DNA of 64,000 bases from an uncultured Bacteroidales bacterium (GTDB lineage Bacteria > Bacteroidota > Bacteroidia > Bacteroidales > UBA11471): contig CANQDQ010000003.1 of assembly GCA_947593515.1 (NCBI GenBank), positions 106,855 through 170,854 on the forward strand, given 5' to 3'. Under the pieces are notes generated by a model. It had not been told where the DNA came from, ran no database searches, and saw only the letters and a program-made list of their open reading frames with translations. Made by a program: the position numbers and the translations under genes. Each line of letters starts with the position of its first letter. Position 1 is the first letter of the stretch. Of this stretch, positions 1 through 8,361 are shown piece after piece.

Positions 1-51
1 GACACCAAAGGCCTCCTGATACAAAAAGGCAAAAAATTCTACAATCGATAA
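1..51 (+). CDS. 3' end of an unidentified protein (partial)
   Basis: An open frame enters at base 1 and stops at a TAA at 49-51, giving 16 residues that end GKKFYNR. A strong hairpin terminator follows 35 bases later, which supports this being the true end of a transcribed gene. The short basic ending (GLLIQKGKKFYNR) resembles the last strand of T9SS type A sorting domains, which often end in a glycine-rich turn and a lysine-rich strand, but 16 residues are too few to assign it. The body of the gene lies outside the window. Confidence 0.4.
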   Translation, partial: DTKGLLIQKGKKFYNR

Positions 52-86
52 GCATTTTATCCCCAAAATCTGCTCCCGCAGATTCC

Positions 87-115
87 AGAGCGGCTCAATG
101 AGCCGCTCTTTTTTT
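87..115 (+). terminator. Rho-independent terminator
   Basis: A 9-bp perfect stem (AGAGCGGCT / AGCCGCTCT) with a 5-base loop is followed directly by a run of seven T on the + strand. It ends the transcript of the partial gene at the left edge. Confidence 0.85.
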
Positions 116-147
116 ATTCTCCCCGATTTGAAAAACTCGAAGATTGC

Positions 148-182
148 ACAAAGGGGTGTCCCAAATTGGGACACCCCTTTGT
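148..182. repeat. 35-bp perfect inverted repeat downstream of higA
   Basis: Two 16-bp arms (ACAAAGGGGTGTCCCA and its exact complement) flank a 3-base centre. It lies 26 bases after the higA stop on the minus strand. No T-run follows on either strand, so it is not a classical terminator. It may work as a 3' hairpin that stabilises or ends the higBA transcript. Confidence 0.7.
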
Positions 183-207
183 CGTACAGCAAGTTACTTG
201 CGACGGC

Positions 208-519
208 TCATAAAACGGCAGCGATGCGCCGGATTTCCCGCAGGCGCGCCGCCAGCCGCTTGTCCTGCCGCATGGTCTGCATATTGTAACGCATCTGCAT
301 ACGGACGAGCATCTCGGCGTCCACCCCCAATGCCGCCTCGAAAAGCAGGGCAAGCGTCTCGGTTACCGGACGTTTGCCGTTCAGTATTTCATTCAACATG
401 GGATAAGAAATGCCCGTCTGCTCCGCCAGTCGCTTTTGCGATATGCCGCGATAAACGATTTCCTCTTTCAGAATCTCGCCCGGGTGCGTCGGCTTGTAGG
501 GATAATCCAATTTCTTCAT
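208..519 (-). CDS. higA: HigA-type antitoxin (XRE family)
   Basis: 103-residue DNA-binding antitoxin. The N-terminal HPGEIL motif (residues 12-17) is the hallmark of the HigA branch, followed by an XRE helix-turn-helix at about residues 26-55 (ISQKRLAEQTGISYPML). It should neutralise the HigB toxin encoded 7 bases upstream and repress their shared promoter. The toxin-first order is usual for higBA and unlike relBE. Start is the ATG at 517-519. The helix-turn-helix and the partner make the assignment firm; the specific cellular role is inferred. Confidence 0.9.
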   Translation of the reverse strand: MKKLDYPYKPTHPGEILKEEIVYRGISQKRLAEQTGISYPMLNEILNGKRPVTETLALLFEAALGVDAEMLVRMQMRYNMQTMRQDKRLAARLREIRRIAAVL

Positions 520-526
520 ATTGAAA

Positions 527-847
527 CTATTTATAATGATTCGACAACTCCATGATATTGCATATCGTCAATTCTATCTCTCCCTCTTTTTCGTGGGAAA
601 CGATAAACTCTATACGATAACGGTCGTTCACCCGAACGGAAGATATGCCGGCTTTGTCGCCGCTCAAAACTTCATACCGCAACGAGTGCAACCGGTATAA
701 CGACTCGATGCCGGAAGATTCGTACAAAGTATCTATACGCCGCTTGTAGCGCTCTATCACATCGGGCTGGAAACGGTGCTTCTTGTCTGTGCACCGCCCC
801 TCGTAATAAAGCTCCCGCAAATACTTTTTCTCGAATTTGATAACCAT
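527..847 (-). CDS. higB: HigB-type toxin (RelE/ParE-like mRNA interferase)
   Basis: 106 residues in the compact RelE/ParE superfamily fold: an N-terminal KFEKKYLRELY helix, a central YRLHSLRYE strand and a C-terminal DRYRIEF strand typical of HigB/killer proteins. Family members cleave ribosome-bound mRNA. I start it at the ATG at 845-847. A longer frame opens with TTG at 871, but that codon lies inside the -7 promoter box (869-876), so it cannot be the start. It is followed at once by higA, forming a two-gene operon. The nucleolytic activity is inferred from family. Confidence 0.88.
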   Translation of the reverse strand: MVIKFEKKYLRELYYEGRCTDKKHRFQPDVIERYKRRIDTLYESSGIESLYRLHSLRYEVLSGDKAGISSVRVNDRYRIEFIVSHEKEGEIELTICNIMELSNHYK

Positions 848-868
848 TATCGCTTCGTTATAACACGA

Positions 869-876
869 CAAAGATA
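869..876 (-). promoter_or_regulatory. -7 promoter box of higBA
   Basis: TATCTTTG on the minus strand matches the Bacteroidota consensus TAnnTTTG exactly. It lies 21 bases upstream of the higB ATG, leaving a very short leader. No clear -33 TTTG is visible at the expected distance. Confidence 0.6.
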
Positions 877-922
877 ATACTTGTTTCGGAAATTACCTAA
901 AAAAGTGATTTTATTTTTTTTC

Positions 923-949
923 TTTGAGGTTTCAAATTGTAACCTCAAA
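923..949 (-). other. Hairpin after the S41 peptidase gene
   Basis: A 9-bp inverted repeat (TTTGAGGTT / AACCTCAAA) lies 15 bases past the S41 peptidase stop on the minus strand. There is no U-run after it in that direction, so termination is uncertain. Confidence 0.4.
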
Positions 950-964
950 CTGATACAGAGGAAG

Positions 965-1996
965 TTATTCGCCGGAGAGAATCCAGCGTTTTGCCCGTTC
1001 GATAATGGAGTCGATACCGGCGGCGGCATCGTCGGGCGCGAGGGCGGCGGAAATGTCGGGGTCGATGCCGAACTCGATTTGCTCGTAATCGGCGCTGTAC
1101 GTGGGACTTGCCGAGAAGCGGACAATCCAGCCGATCGGCAGTTCGGACGAGAAGGGCAGCCCGCTGCCTCCCCCCGTGCGGTCGCCCACCACCGCTACCT
1201 GCGGCAGGCACGACATGACGGAAACGAAGTCGTTGGTGGCGCTGTAACAGCGGCGGTTGGTAAGCACCGCCACCGGCTTGGCGAAGTGCATGCGATAGAC
1301 GGGCGCGGTGTGCTGAACGACCGGATAGTAGTCGGAAAAATCGTCGTGGGCGGGTCCCGTCTTGTGGCGTATGTAGCCGCTGACGAAATCGGCGGCGGTA
1401 AAGCGCGCGGCGATGCGGTGGACGTTGGAGAGCACGCCGCCGCCGTTGTTGCGCACGTCGATGATGATACCGTCGCAGGCGGCAAAGGCAAGCAGCACTT
1501 GGTCGAGGTTGCTCTCGCCCACCGGCGTACTGAAATTTTCATAATAGATGTAGCCGATGTTGCAGTCGTCGAGTATGCGGTAAGACAATCCCGCCGCTAT
1601 GCGATAATCGGGCTGGTGCAGGTAGTTTTTCATCACCAATTCGCGGTCGAAATTTTCGGGGTATGCCTCGAACCACTCCCAATAGCGCGCCACATCGAAG
1701 GAGGAGGCGAGATTGACGTGCCCGTCGCGCAGCTCGCCGAGCATCTCGGCACAGACATCGAAAAACGCCTGCTCGCCCATATCGGGCGCCAGTCGCGCGC
1801 GGTAATCGGTATATACCTTGTCCCAATCGACATCTTTGTAGGAGAAGAAGCAGTAGCGGCTGTCGAGTATCGACCACAGGGCGTCGAAATTGCCGTAGAC
1901 CGTGTCGTCGAACTGCTCCGCCGGCTCACACGCCGGCAGCAGAAGCGCCAACAGCGCTCCCGCCCACCAAATACGTATCGTGCGCATCGTCGTCAT
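965..1996 (-). CDS. S41 family lipoprotein peptidase
   Basis: 343 residues. An N-terminal signal ends in a lipobox (LLPAC, Cys at 23), so the protein is probably a periplasmic or outer-membrane lipoprotein. The peptidase S41 fold (C-terminal processing protease/tricorn-like) covers about residues 35-330: an N-terminal helical part, the strand motif GIIIDVRNNGGG near 190 and the nucleophile region CYSATNDFV near 255, where the Ser is the likely catalytic residue. No obvious PDZ domain is seen. It is the last gene of a minus-strand operon after topoisomerase IV subunit A and the barrel-like protein, 6 bases after the latter. Substrate unknown. Confidence 0.87.
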   Translation of the reverse strand: MTTMRTIRIWWAGALLALLLPACEPAEQFDDTVYGNFDALWSILDSRYCFFSYKDVDWDKVYTDYRARLAPDMGEQAFFDVCAEMLGELRDGHVNLASSFDVARYWEWFEAYPENFDRELVMKNYLHQPDYRIAAGLSYRILDDCNIGYIYYENFSTPVGESNLDQVLLAFAACDGIIIDVRNNGGGVLSNVHRIAARFTAADFVSGYIRHKTGPAHDDFSDYYPVVQHTAPVYRMHFAKPVAVLTNRRCYSATNDFVSVMSCLPQVAVVGDRTGGGSGLPFSSELPIGWIVRFSASPTYSADYEQIEFGIDPDISAALAPDDAAAGIDSIIERAKRWILSGE

Positions 1997-2002
1997 AGCC
2001 TG

Positions 2003-2848
2003 TCAATAAAAGGGTTGCCACACCGCCCGCGCCTCCGATGCCTTCCGCCCCAGCGGCGTGGAGAAGCCGACGAGCAGGGCGTGGGAGCAGTGGAAATAAC
2101 GCAGATGTTCGGCGTGGGAGTAGCGTATCGTGTTGGTGTAGCCCAGCCGCAGGGCGTGCCGCCCGAGCGGAATCTCGACGGTGAGCAGGTTGCCCATGTC
2201 GAAACGGTTGTGCCACGAGCCGAAGTGCGCCAGCCCCGCGTGGTTGCCCAAGTAAAACATTTCGTAATAGCTCTCGCCGAACGCGGGCGAGAAAAAGACG
2301 CCCGCCACCGGCAGCGTGAGGTGGTAGCGGAACGTCAGCGGACAGCGCGCAAGCCGCCACGTGTAGGAGAGCATCTCAGAAAAGCCGAGCGACAGCACGG
2401 CTTTGGCGTTGGCGGGGTTGTTGGAATTGCCCCGACAATAGAGCGCGCCGCCCGAGAGCGCCAGCTCGCCGCCGCTGCGCAGCGCGATGCCGCAGGGAAA
2501 CTCCCAGCCGTAAAGCAGTCCGTAACTGTATGACACCATTGCCGAGAGCATCTTGAAATTGCGGGTGCACGCGGCGGAGAGGTCGAGCCGATGCCGCATG
2601 ACCCAGCGACCGGAGGGCGCGGACAACGCCCGCATCTGTTCGTAGAGAAAACCGAACTCGCCGCCCAAGTAATCGGAAACCGAAAGGTAATCGTCGTAGA
2701 GGCGCGCGCCGCCTGCCGTGAACGAAAGCGACGAAAAGACGGGACGCACCGGCTTCGTGCGCCGCGCCGCCGGCTCCTGCGCCGACACGGCTACCGCCGA
2801 TAGACAGAGCAGGAGCGCAACCAGTCGTATGTGCAGACGGCTATACAT
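2003..2848 (-). CDS. Secreted protein, likely DUF3316-type outer-membrane barrel
   Basis: 281 residues. It starts with a signal peptide (SRLHIRLVALLLCLSAVAVS, cleaved near AQ). The rest alternates polar and aromatic residues in short strands with many Gly and Tyr, as in small outer-membrane beta-barrels. Its position directly after the topoisomerase gene and before an S41 peptidase fits a family annotated DUF3316 in Bacteroidales; that name is from memory of the context and is tentative. I use the ATG at 2846-2848; a TTG at 2857 would overlap the upstream TGA stop. Function unknown. Confidence 0.72.
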   Translation of the reverse strand: MYSRLHIRLVALLLCLSAVAVSAQEPAARRTKPVRPVFSSLSFTAGGARLYDDYLSVSDYLGGEFGFLYEQMRALSAPSGRWVMRHRLDLSAACTRNFKMLSAMVSYSYGLLYGWEFPCGIALRSGGELALSGGALYCRGNSNNPANAKAVLSLGFSEMLSYTWRLARCPLTFRYHLTLPVAGVFFSPAFGESYYEMFYLGNHAGLAHFGSWHNRFDMGNLLTVEIPLGRHALRLGYTNTIRYSHAEHLRYFHCSHALLVGFSTPLGRKASEARAVWQPFY

Positions 2849-2853
2849 GGTTG

Positions 2854-5505
2854 TCAAAAGAGGGATTTTTGCCCGTTCTCGTCGACAAACGGCTCGTCGG
2901 GCGTGTCGGGTGCCGCCGGCTCCTCCGGCTCTTGCGGCTGCGGCTCCTCGCGGCGCAGCGGCTCCAATTCGGTAATCGCCTCGACAGCGTAGGTGGTGAT
3001 GCGCTTGCCGCGCGCACGGAAACTCTTCATGCCGATGAAATCGGCTGCCTCGATGACCAACGGCTGGCGGAAAGCGTCGCCGCCGCCGAAGCGCACTTCG
3101 AGGCGCGGATATGCCTCGCGGCTGAGCAGGAGCAGGCGGTTGTCACCGTTCTCGCCGAGAAAATTCTGTTTCTTCTGCGACGCCTCGAAGCAAAAGCGTT
3201 TCAGGTAGGGATAGCCCTGCTCGGCATCGAAGAGGGCAGCCGTCCAGCAGCGGTCGGGGTCGAATTTTTCGAGCCGCAGGATATTGGTGTCGTAGTGGTT
3301 GCCGGCATCGAAAGAGGTGGTGTAAAAATTGCCGTCGTCGAGCACCACCAAGACGAGGTCGCCGTTGTGGAACTCGCCGAGATATTCGCCGCGCCCGTCG
3401 TAGTTGAGCCGGAACACGTCGTAGTCGAACCACACCTGCCTGCCGCCCAGCGTAGAACCGCCCTGCTCTTTCAGGCGTATCTTCTCTATCTCGTTGCGGG
3501 TCAATATATTGCCCATCGACTGGCGTCCCTTGATAGCGATGTCGCCGAAATTCTTTTCGATGAAAGTGGTCTTCTGGCGCAGCTTGGGTTTGAAAGTCGC
3601 CTTGATGACCTCGGCCTCGCCGTTGGCATTCGCCGTGAAATAGACGATTTTGGAGCCGTCGGCGCCCTGCGTGAGGTCGTACTCCTTGTCGCGCGTTATG
3701 CCCGTAACGGCAAAGCGTTTGATGTAATAGGGACCCGTCTTGCCGTGCCGATAGACCACGTTGTAAATGGTGCGGGTGTCGTTGCGCTTGAACACATCGA
3801 TATGGAGAATGTTTTTCCCGACGAACATTTTTTCGCACACCTTCACCACCTTGTATTTTCCGGTGCGGTAGAAGATGATGATGTCGTCGATGTCGGAACA
3901 GTTGCAGACGAATTCGTCGCGTTTCAACCCCGTGCCCAAGAAACCCTCCTCGCGGTTGATGTAGAGCTTCTCGTTCGCCTCGACGACCTTCGCCGCCTCG
4001 ATGGAGTCGAAGCCGCGAATGACGGTGCGGCGGGGATAGGCGGCGCCGTACTTCTCTTTGAGGTGGGTGAACCAACGTATCGCGTAATCGACGATGTGCG
4101 CCAGATTGTTCTCGACCTCGTCGATGTCGGCCTTGATAGCGGCAATCTGGCGGTCGGTTTTGTCGGCGTTGAATTTGAGAATGCGCGCCATTTTTATCTC
4201 CATGAGGCGCAGTATGTCGTCGCGGGTGATTTCGCGGAGGAAAAGTTTTTTGAAGGGGTCGAGCCGGCGGTCGATATGCGCCACAGCCTCGTCCATCGAA
4301 CGGCTGTTTTCAAACTCCTTGTCCTTGTAGATGCGCTCCTCGATGAAGATTTTTTCGAGCGAAAGAAAATGCAGCGACTCACGCAGCTCGTCGCGCTGAA
4401 TGGTCAGCTCGTCGTGCAGGAGGCGGACGGTGCGGTCGGTGTTGCGGCGCAGCACCTCGCTCACGGAGAGGAACAGGGGCTTGTTGTCGCAAATGACGCA
4501 GCAGCAGGGTGAAATGCTCACCTCGCAGTCGGTGAAAGCGTAAAGGGCGTCGATAGCCTTGTCGGACGAAGTGCCCGCCTGCAAGTGAATGAGTATCTCG
4601 GCCTGCGCGGCGGTGATGTCGTCGATTTTGCGGATTTTTATTTTTCCCTTGTCGTTGGCTTTCAGTATGGAATCGATGATAATGGGGGTCGTCTTGCCGT
4701 AAGGGATTTCGGTAATGACGAGGGTGCGCTGGTCGCGCTTCTCGATTTTGGCGCGCACCTTCACCGTGCCGCCGCGCTCGCCGTCGTTGTAGCGCGAAAC
4801 GTCGATAAGCCCGCCCGTCTGGAAATCGGGGTAGAGCGTAAACGGCTCGCCACGCAGGTAGGCAATGGAGGCATCGAGCAGCTCGTTGAAATTGTGCGGC
4901 AGTATTTTTACGGAAAGCCCCACGGCGATACCCTCGACGCCCTGCGCCAACAGCAGGGGAAATTTGACGGGAAGGGTTATCGGCTCCTGATTGCGCCCGT
5001 CGTAAGAGGGACGCCACTCGGTGATTTTCGGATTGTAAAGCGTCTCCAGCGCAAACTTGGTGAGGCGCGCCTCGATGTAGCGACCGGCAGCCGCACCAGC
5101 GCCGGTAAGTATGTTGCCCCAGTTGCCCTGACAGTCGATGAGCATCTCTTTCTGTCCCAGCTTCACGAGCGTCTCGTAAATGGAGGCGTCGCCGTGCGGG
5201 TGGAACTTCATCGTTTCGCCCACGATGCTCGCCACCTTGTTGTTGCGTCCGTCCTCCATACGGCGCATGACATGGAGCACCCGCCGCTGCACCGGCTTCA
5301 AGCCGTCTTCGATGTGGGGGACGGCGCGCTGCAAGATGACATACGAGGCGTAGTCGAGAAACCACCCCTGATACATTCCCGACAGCTGCAAGCGCGTATC
5401 GGCTTTGCCGCTCTCCGGAATTTTATAAGAAGAATGGCTCTCCGCCGGCTCCTGCTGTTCGGGAACTTCGTTTTCTGAAAATGGTTCTTTTTCTTCGTCG
5501 CTCAT
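2854..5505 (-). CDS. parC: DNA topoisomerase IV subunit A (GyrA/ParC family)
   Basis: 883 residues. This is the DNA breakage-reunion subunit of a type IIA topoisomerase. The winged-helix region has PVQRR (71-75) and HPHGD (102-106), and the catalytic tyrosine is Tyr143 in GRYIEARLT. The C-terminal half holds the DNA-wrapping beta-pinwheel, and the end is acidic and Pro-rich. The sequence lacks the canonical GyrA-box, which together with the divergent N-terminus points to topoisomerase IV subunit A rather than gyrase A. It needs a ParE-type ATPase partner, which is not in this window. It heads an operon with the barrel-like protein and S41 peptidase; its TGA stop is 5 bases before the next ATG. 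Confidence 0.92.
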   Translation of the reverse strand: MSDEEKEPFSENEVPEQQEPAESHSSYKIPESGKADTRLQLSGMYQGWFLDYASYVILQRAVPHIEDGLKPVQRRVLHVMRRMEDGRNNKVASIVGETMKFHPHGDASIYETLVKLGQKEMLIDCQGNWGNILTGAGAAAGRYIEARLTKFALETLYNPKITEWRPSYDGRNQEPITLPVKFPLLLAQGVEGIAVGLSVKILPHNFNELLDASIAYLRGEPFTLYPDFQTGGLIDVSRYNDGERGGTVKVRAKIEKRDQRTLVITEIPYGKTTPIIIDSILKANDKGKIKIRKIDDITAAQAEILIHLQAGTSSDKAIDALYAFTDCEVSISPCCCVICDNKPLFLSVSEVLRRNTDRTVRLLHDELTIQRDELRESLHFLSLEKIFIEERIYKDKEFENSRSMDEAVAHIDRRLDPFKKLFLREITRDDILRLMEIKMARILKFNADKTDRQIAAIKADIDEVENNLAHIVDYAIRWFTHLKEKYGAAYPRRTVIRGFDSIEAAKVVEANEKLYINREEGFLGTGLKRDEFVCNCSDIDDIIIFYRTGKYKVVKVCEKMFVGKNILHIDVFKRNDTRTIYNVVYRHGKTGPYYIKRFAVTGITRDKEYDLTQGADGSKIVYFTANANGEAEVIKATFKPKLRQKTTFIEKNFGDIAIKGRQSMGNILTRNEIEKIRLKEQGGSTLGGRQVWFDYDVFRLNYDGRGEYLGEFHNGDLVLVVLDDGNFYTTSFDAGNHYDTNILRLEKFDPDRCWTAALFDAEQGYPYLKRFCFEASQKKQNFLGENGDNRLLLLSREAYPRLEVRFGGGDAFRQPLVIEAADFIGMKSFRARGKRITTYAVEAITELEPLRREEPQPQEPEEPAAPDTPDEPFVDENGQKSLF

Positions 5506-5571
5506 ATACCGTAAGGTCTGGAAATTACACGCTTTTTCATTTTTCTGTCGATAAAATCGACAAACCTACTG

Positions 5572-5579
5572 CAAAAATA
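5572..5579 (-). promoter_or_regulatory. -7 promoter box of the parC operon
   Basis: TATTTTTG on the minus strand fits TAnnTTTG and lies 66 bases upstream of the parC ATG in the divergent glyS-parC spacer (5506-5653). A weaker + strand match, TTACTTTG at 5603-5610, could serve glyS 43 bases upstream of its ATG. Neither has a clear -33 element. Confidence 0.45.
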
Positions 5580-5653
5580 CAAATTAAATCGGAAAAAATC
5601 ATTTACTTTGCGGATTATTAGCAACGCAAGTGTTTCCAAACAAATAAAAAAGT

Positions 5654-7204
5654 ATGGCACAACAAGAAGAAGTTTTCAAAAAACTGATTTCACACTGTAA
5701 AGAATACGGATTCGTATTTCCGTCGAGCGAAATATACGACGGGTTGAGCGCCGTGTACGACTACGGTCAAATGGGCGTCGAACTGAAAAACAACATCAAA
5801 AAATACTGGTGGGACAGCATGGTGCTGCTGCACGAAAACATCGTGGGCATCGACTCGGCTATCTTCATGCACCCCACGATATGGAAAGCGTCGGGACACG
5901 TCGATGCCTTTAACGACCCCCTCATCGACAACCGCGACTCCAAGAAGCGCTACCGCGCCGACGTGCTTATCGAAGACCTGCTCGCCAAAATGGACGAGAA
6001 AATAGAAAAAGAGGTGGAGAAAGCTGCCAAACGCTTCGGCGACAGCTTCGACGAAAAGCTGTTCCGCGAAACCAACCCGCGCGTGCAGGAACACGTCGCC
6101 AAACGGGATGAGCTGCACAACCGCTTCGTCAAAGCCATGAACGACAACAACCTCGAAGAGCTGCGGCAGATTATCCTCGACTACGAAATCGTGTGCCCGC
6201 TCAGCGGTACGCGCAACTGGACGGAGGTGCGGCAGTTCAACCTGATGTTCTCGACCGAAATGGGCTCCACCGCCGACGGCTCGATGAAAGTCTATCTCCG
6301 CCCCGAAACGGCGCAAGGCATATTCGTCAATTACCTCAACGTGCAAAAGACCGGCCGCATGCGCATACCTTTCGGCATCGCCCAGATAGGAAAGGCATTC
6401 CGCAACGAAATCGTGGCACGGCAATTCATTTTCCGCATGCGGGAGTTCGAGCAAATGGAGATGCAATTCTTCGTGCGTCCGGGCGAGGAGCTCAAATGGT
6501 TCGCCAAATGGAAAGAGACCCGTCTGAAATGGCACAAGGCGCTAGGGCTCGGCGACAACAAATACCGCTTCCACGACCACGACAAACTGGCGCACTACGC
6601 CAACGCCGCCACCGACATCGAATTTGAAATGCCGTTCGGATTCAAAGAGGTCGAGGGCATTCACTCGCGCACCAACTTCGACCTGTCGAGCCACGAAAAA
6701 TATTCCGGCAAGAAATTGCAGTATTTCGATCCGGAACTGAACGAATCGTACGTGCCCTACGTTATCGAAACGTCGATAGGCGTAGACCGTATGTTCCTGA
6801 GCGTCATGGCAGCCTCGTACTGCGAAGAAGAGCTCGAAGGCGGCGACACGCGGGTCGTTCTGCGGCTGCCGGCTGCACTGGCTCCGGTGAAGCTCGCCGT
6901 GCTGCCGTTAGTACGGAAAGACGGACTGGCAGAAAAGGCGCGCGAAATCGTCGATGCGCTGCGATTCGACTTCAAATGCCAGTACGACGAAAAAGACTCC
7001 ATCGGCAAGCGGTACCGCCGCCAAGATGCCATCGGCACGCCGTTCTGCGTAACGGTCGACCACGACACGCTGGTCGATAACTGCGTAACGATACGCTTCC
7101 GCGACACGATGGAACAGAAACGCGTTCCTATCAACGAACTGGCACACATCATCGGCGAACAGGTTTCCATAAAATCCCTGTTGCAAAAAATAGCAAACGA
7201 CTAA
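5654..7204 (+). CDS. glyS: Glycine--tRNA ligase
   Basis: 516 residues, a single-chain class II (alpha-2, eukaryote-like) glycyl-tRNA synthetase that charges tRNA-Gly. Seen: the N-terminal motif 1 region (YDGLSAVYDYGQMGVELK), the segment HPTIWKASGHVDAF, motif 2 in FRNEI...FRMREFEQMEMQFF (about residues 250-275), motif 3 near ETSIGVDRMF (about 375) and the C-terminal anticodon-binding domain from about residue 410. Length is normal for the family. It heads the operon glyS-lemA-FKBP-GSCFA-murF/alr; lemA starts 11 bases after its stop. Confidence 0.97.
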   Translation: MAQQEEVFKKLISHCKEYGFVFPSSEIYDGLSAVYDYGQMGVELKNNIKKYWWDSMVLLHENIVGIDSAIFMHPTIWKASGHVDAFNDPLIDNRDSKKRYRADVLIEDLLAKMDEKIEKEVEKAAKRFGDSFDEKLFRETNPRVQEHVAKRDELHNRFVKAMNDNNLEELRQIILDYEIVCPLSGTRNWTEVRQFNLMFSTEMGSTADGSMKVYLRPETAQGIFVNYLNVQKTGRMRIPFGIAQIGKAFRNEIVARQFIFRMREFEQMEMQFFVRPGEELKWFAKWKETRLKWHKALGLGDNKYRFHDHDKLAHYANAATDIEFEMPFGFKEVEGIHSRTNFDLSSHEKYSGKKLQYFDPELNESYVPYVIETSIGVDRMFLSVMAASYCEEELEGGDTRVVLRLPAALAPVKLAVLPLVRKDGLAEKAREIVDALRFDFKCQYDEKDSIGKRYRRQDAIGTPFCVTVDHDTLVDNCVTIRFRDTMEQKRVPINELAHIIGEQVSIKSLLQKIAND

Positions 7205-7215
7205 TCGCGCGCATC

Positions 7216-7806
7216 ATGAAAAAAAGTTATATCATCATCGGAGCCGTCGTGCTTGTCATCGTCCTGCTGGTAATGGCAGGCATGGGTACGTACAACAACA
7301 TGGTCGCCGCCGACGAATCGGTGGCTACGGAATGGGCAAAGGTAGAAGCGCAATACCAGCGGCGCAACGACCTGATACCGAATCTCGTATCGACCGTAAA
7401 AGGGTATGCAGCCCATGAGCAGGAAACGCTCGACGCCGTTGTCGAGGCGCGTGCCAAAGCGACGCAAATCACCCTCTCCGCCGACGACCTGACCGAGAAA
7501 AATTTGGCGGCTTTCCAATCGGCGCAAAGCGAACTGTCGAGCGCCCTGTCGCGCCTGCTGGCAGTATCGGAAAACTATCCCGACCTGAAAGCCAACCAAA
7601 ACTTTCTCGAATTGCAGGCGCAGCTCGAAGGCACCGAAAACCGCATTGCCGTAGCCCGCACCCGCTACACCGAAGCCGTGCGGCAATACAATGTGATGAT
7701 TCGCCGCTTCCCCGCTTCGATTATCGCTTCGTGGGGCGGTTTCGAGTCGAAGCCCCAGTTTGCAGCAACAGCAGGCGCCGAGAATGCTCCTGTCGTCGAA
7801 TTTTAA
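7216..7806 (+). CDS. lemA: LemA family membrane protein
   Basis: 196 residues. One N-terminal transmembrane helix (about residues 5-22) is followed by a long helical domain. The motif QYQRRNDLIPNLVSTVKGYA at about 49-68 is diagnostic of LemA. The family is widespread but its biochemical role is not settled. The last residues are poorly conserved. It is translationally close to glyS (11 bases) and the FKBP gene (10 bases). Confidence 0.93.
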   Translation: MKKSYIIIGAVVLVIVLLVMAGMGTYNNMVAADESVATEWAKVEAQYQRRNDLIPNLVSTVKGYAAHEQETLDAVVEARAKATQITLSADDLTEKNLAAFQSAQSELSSALSRLLAVSENYPDLKANQNFLELQAQLEGTENRIAVARTRYTEAVRQYNVMIRRFPASIIASWGGFESKPQFAATAGAENAPVVEF

Positions 7807-7816
7807 CCGCTCCGCC

Positions 7817-8353
7817 ATGAAAAGGTCAAGAAGCTGTTTCTTTCCGTTCCTGTTCGTATTTTTTCTTTGCGGAATGTTTGCCTGCAAAAATGATACAGAA
7901 GATACGGTAACCAAATACTTGAAGTGGAACAAGCAAAACATGGAGTACTTCGAGAATGCCAAGACACTCACCGACGAGAACGGGAATCTGTATTATGAAG
8001 AAGTGTGCCCGAACTGGGACACAACAAGTTGCGTCCTGATGCACCGTTACACGTATGGTGAAAGTACGGAAACTCCTTACTACACAAGTTCTATTAAAGT
8101 GTGTTATCGAGGCGAACTGATAGACGGAACAGGGTTCGATTCCACGCACGTAAGTCCCGCCAACCCCATGACGGCAAAACTTTCTTCGCTGGTCGACGGG
8201 TGGGCTGCTGCATTGGAAAAGATGCACCCGGGTGATTCCTGCCGTGTAGTCATACCTCAAAACTTAGGCTACGGCTCGATTTCGCGCGGAGTCATAAAGC
8301 CTTATTCAACCTTGATATTCGATATTAAACTATTGGAAATCACACGTCAATAA
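7817..8353 (+). CDS. FKBP-type peptidyl-prolyl isomerase lipoprotein
   Basis: 178 residues. The signal peptide ends in a lipobox-like GMFAC (Cys23), so the protein is probably anchored in the cell envelope. The C-terminal half is an FKBP domain: strands around VCYRGELIDGTGFDST, the loop LSSLVDGWAAALEKMHPGD and the ending NLGYGSI...YSTLIFDIKLLEI. It should speed up proline isomerisation in periplasmic or surface proteins. Start ATG at 7817; an upstream frame would overlap lemA. Similar to GldI-like FKBP lipoproteins, but a link to gliding or T9SS is not shown here. Confidence 0.88.
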   Translation: MKRSRSCFFPFLFVFFLCGMFACKNDTEDTVTKYLKWNKQNMEYFENAKTLTDENGNLYYEEVCPNWDTTSCVLMHRYTYGESTETPYYTSSIKVCYRGELIDGTGFDSTHVSPANPMTAKLSSLVDGWAAALEKMHPGDSCRVVIPQNLGYGSISRGVIKPYSTLIFDIKLLEITRQ

Positions 8354-8361
8354 TCGTGAGT

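Noticed and set aside
527..871. TTG at 871 as the start of higB
   Set aside because: It falls inside the -7 promoter box; the ATG at 847 gives the normal HigB N-terminus.
881..2533. 550-codon open frame on the + strand opposite the S41 and barrel-like genes
   Set aside because: It is antisense to two genes with clear signal peptides and family motifs; its translation is Val/Arg/Ala-rich without domains, a shadow of high-GC third codon positions.
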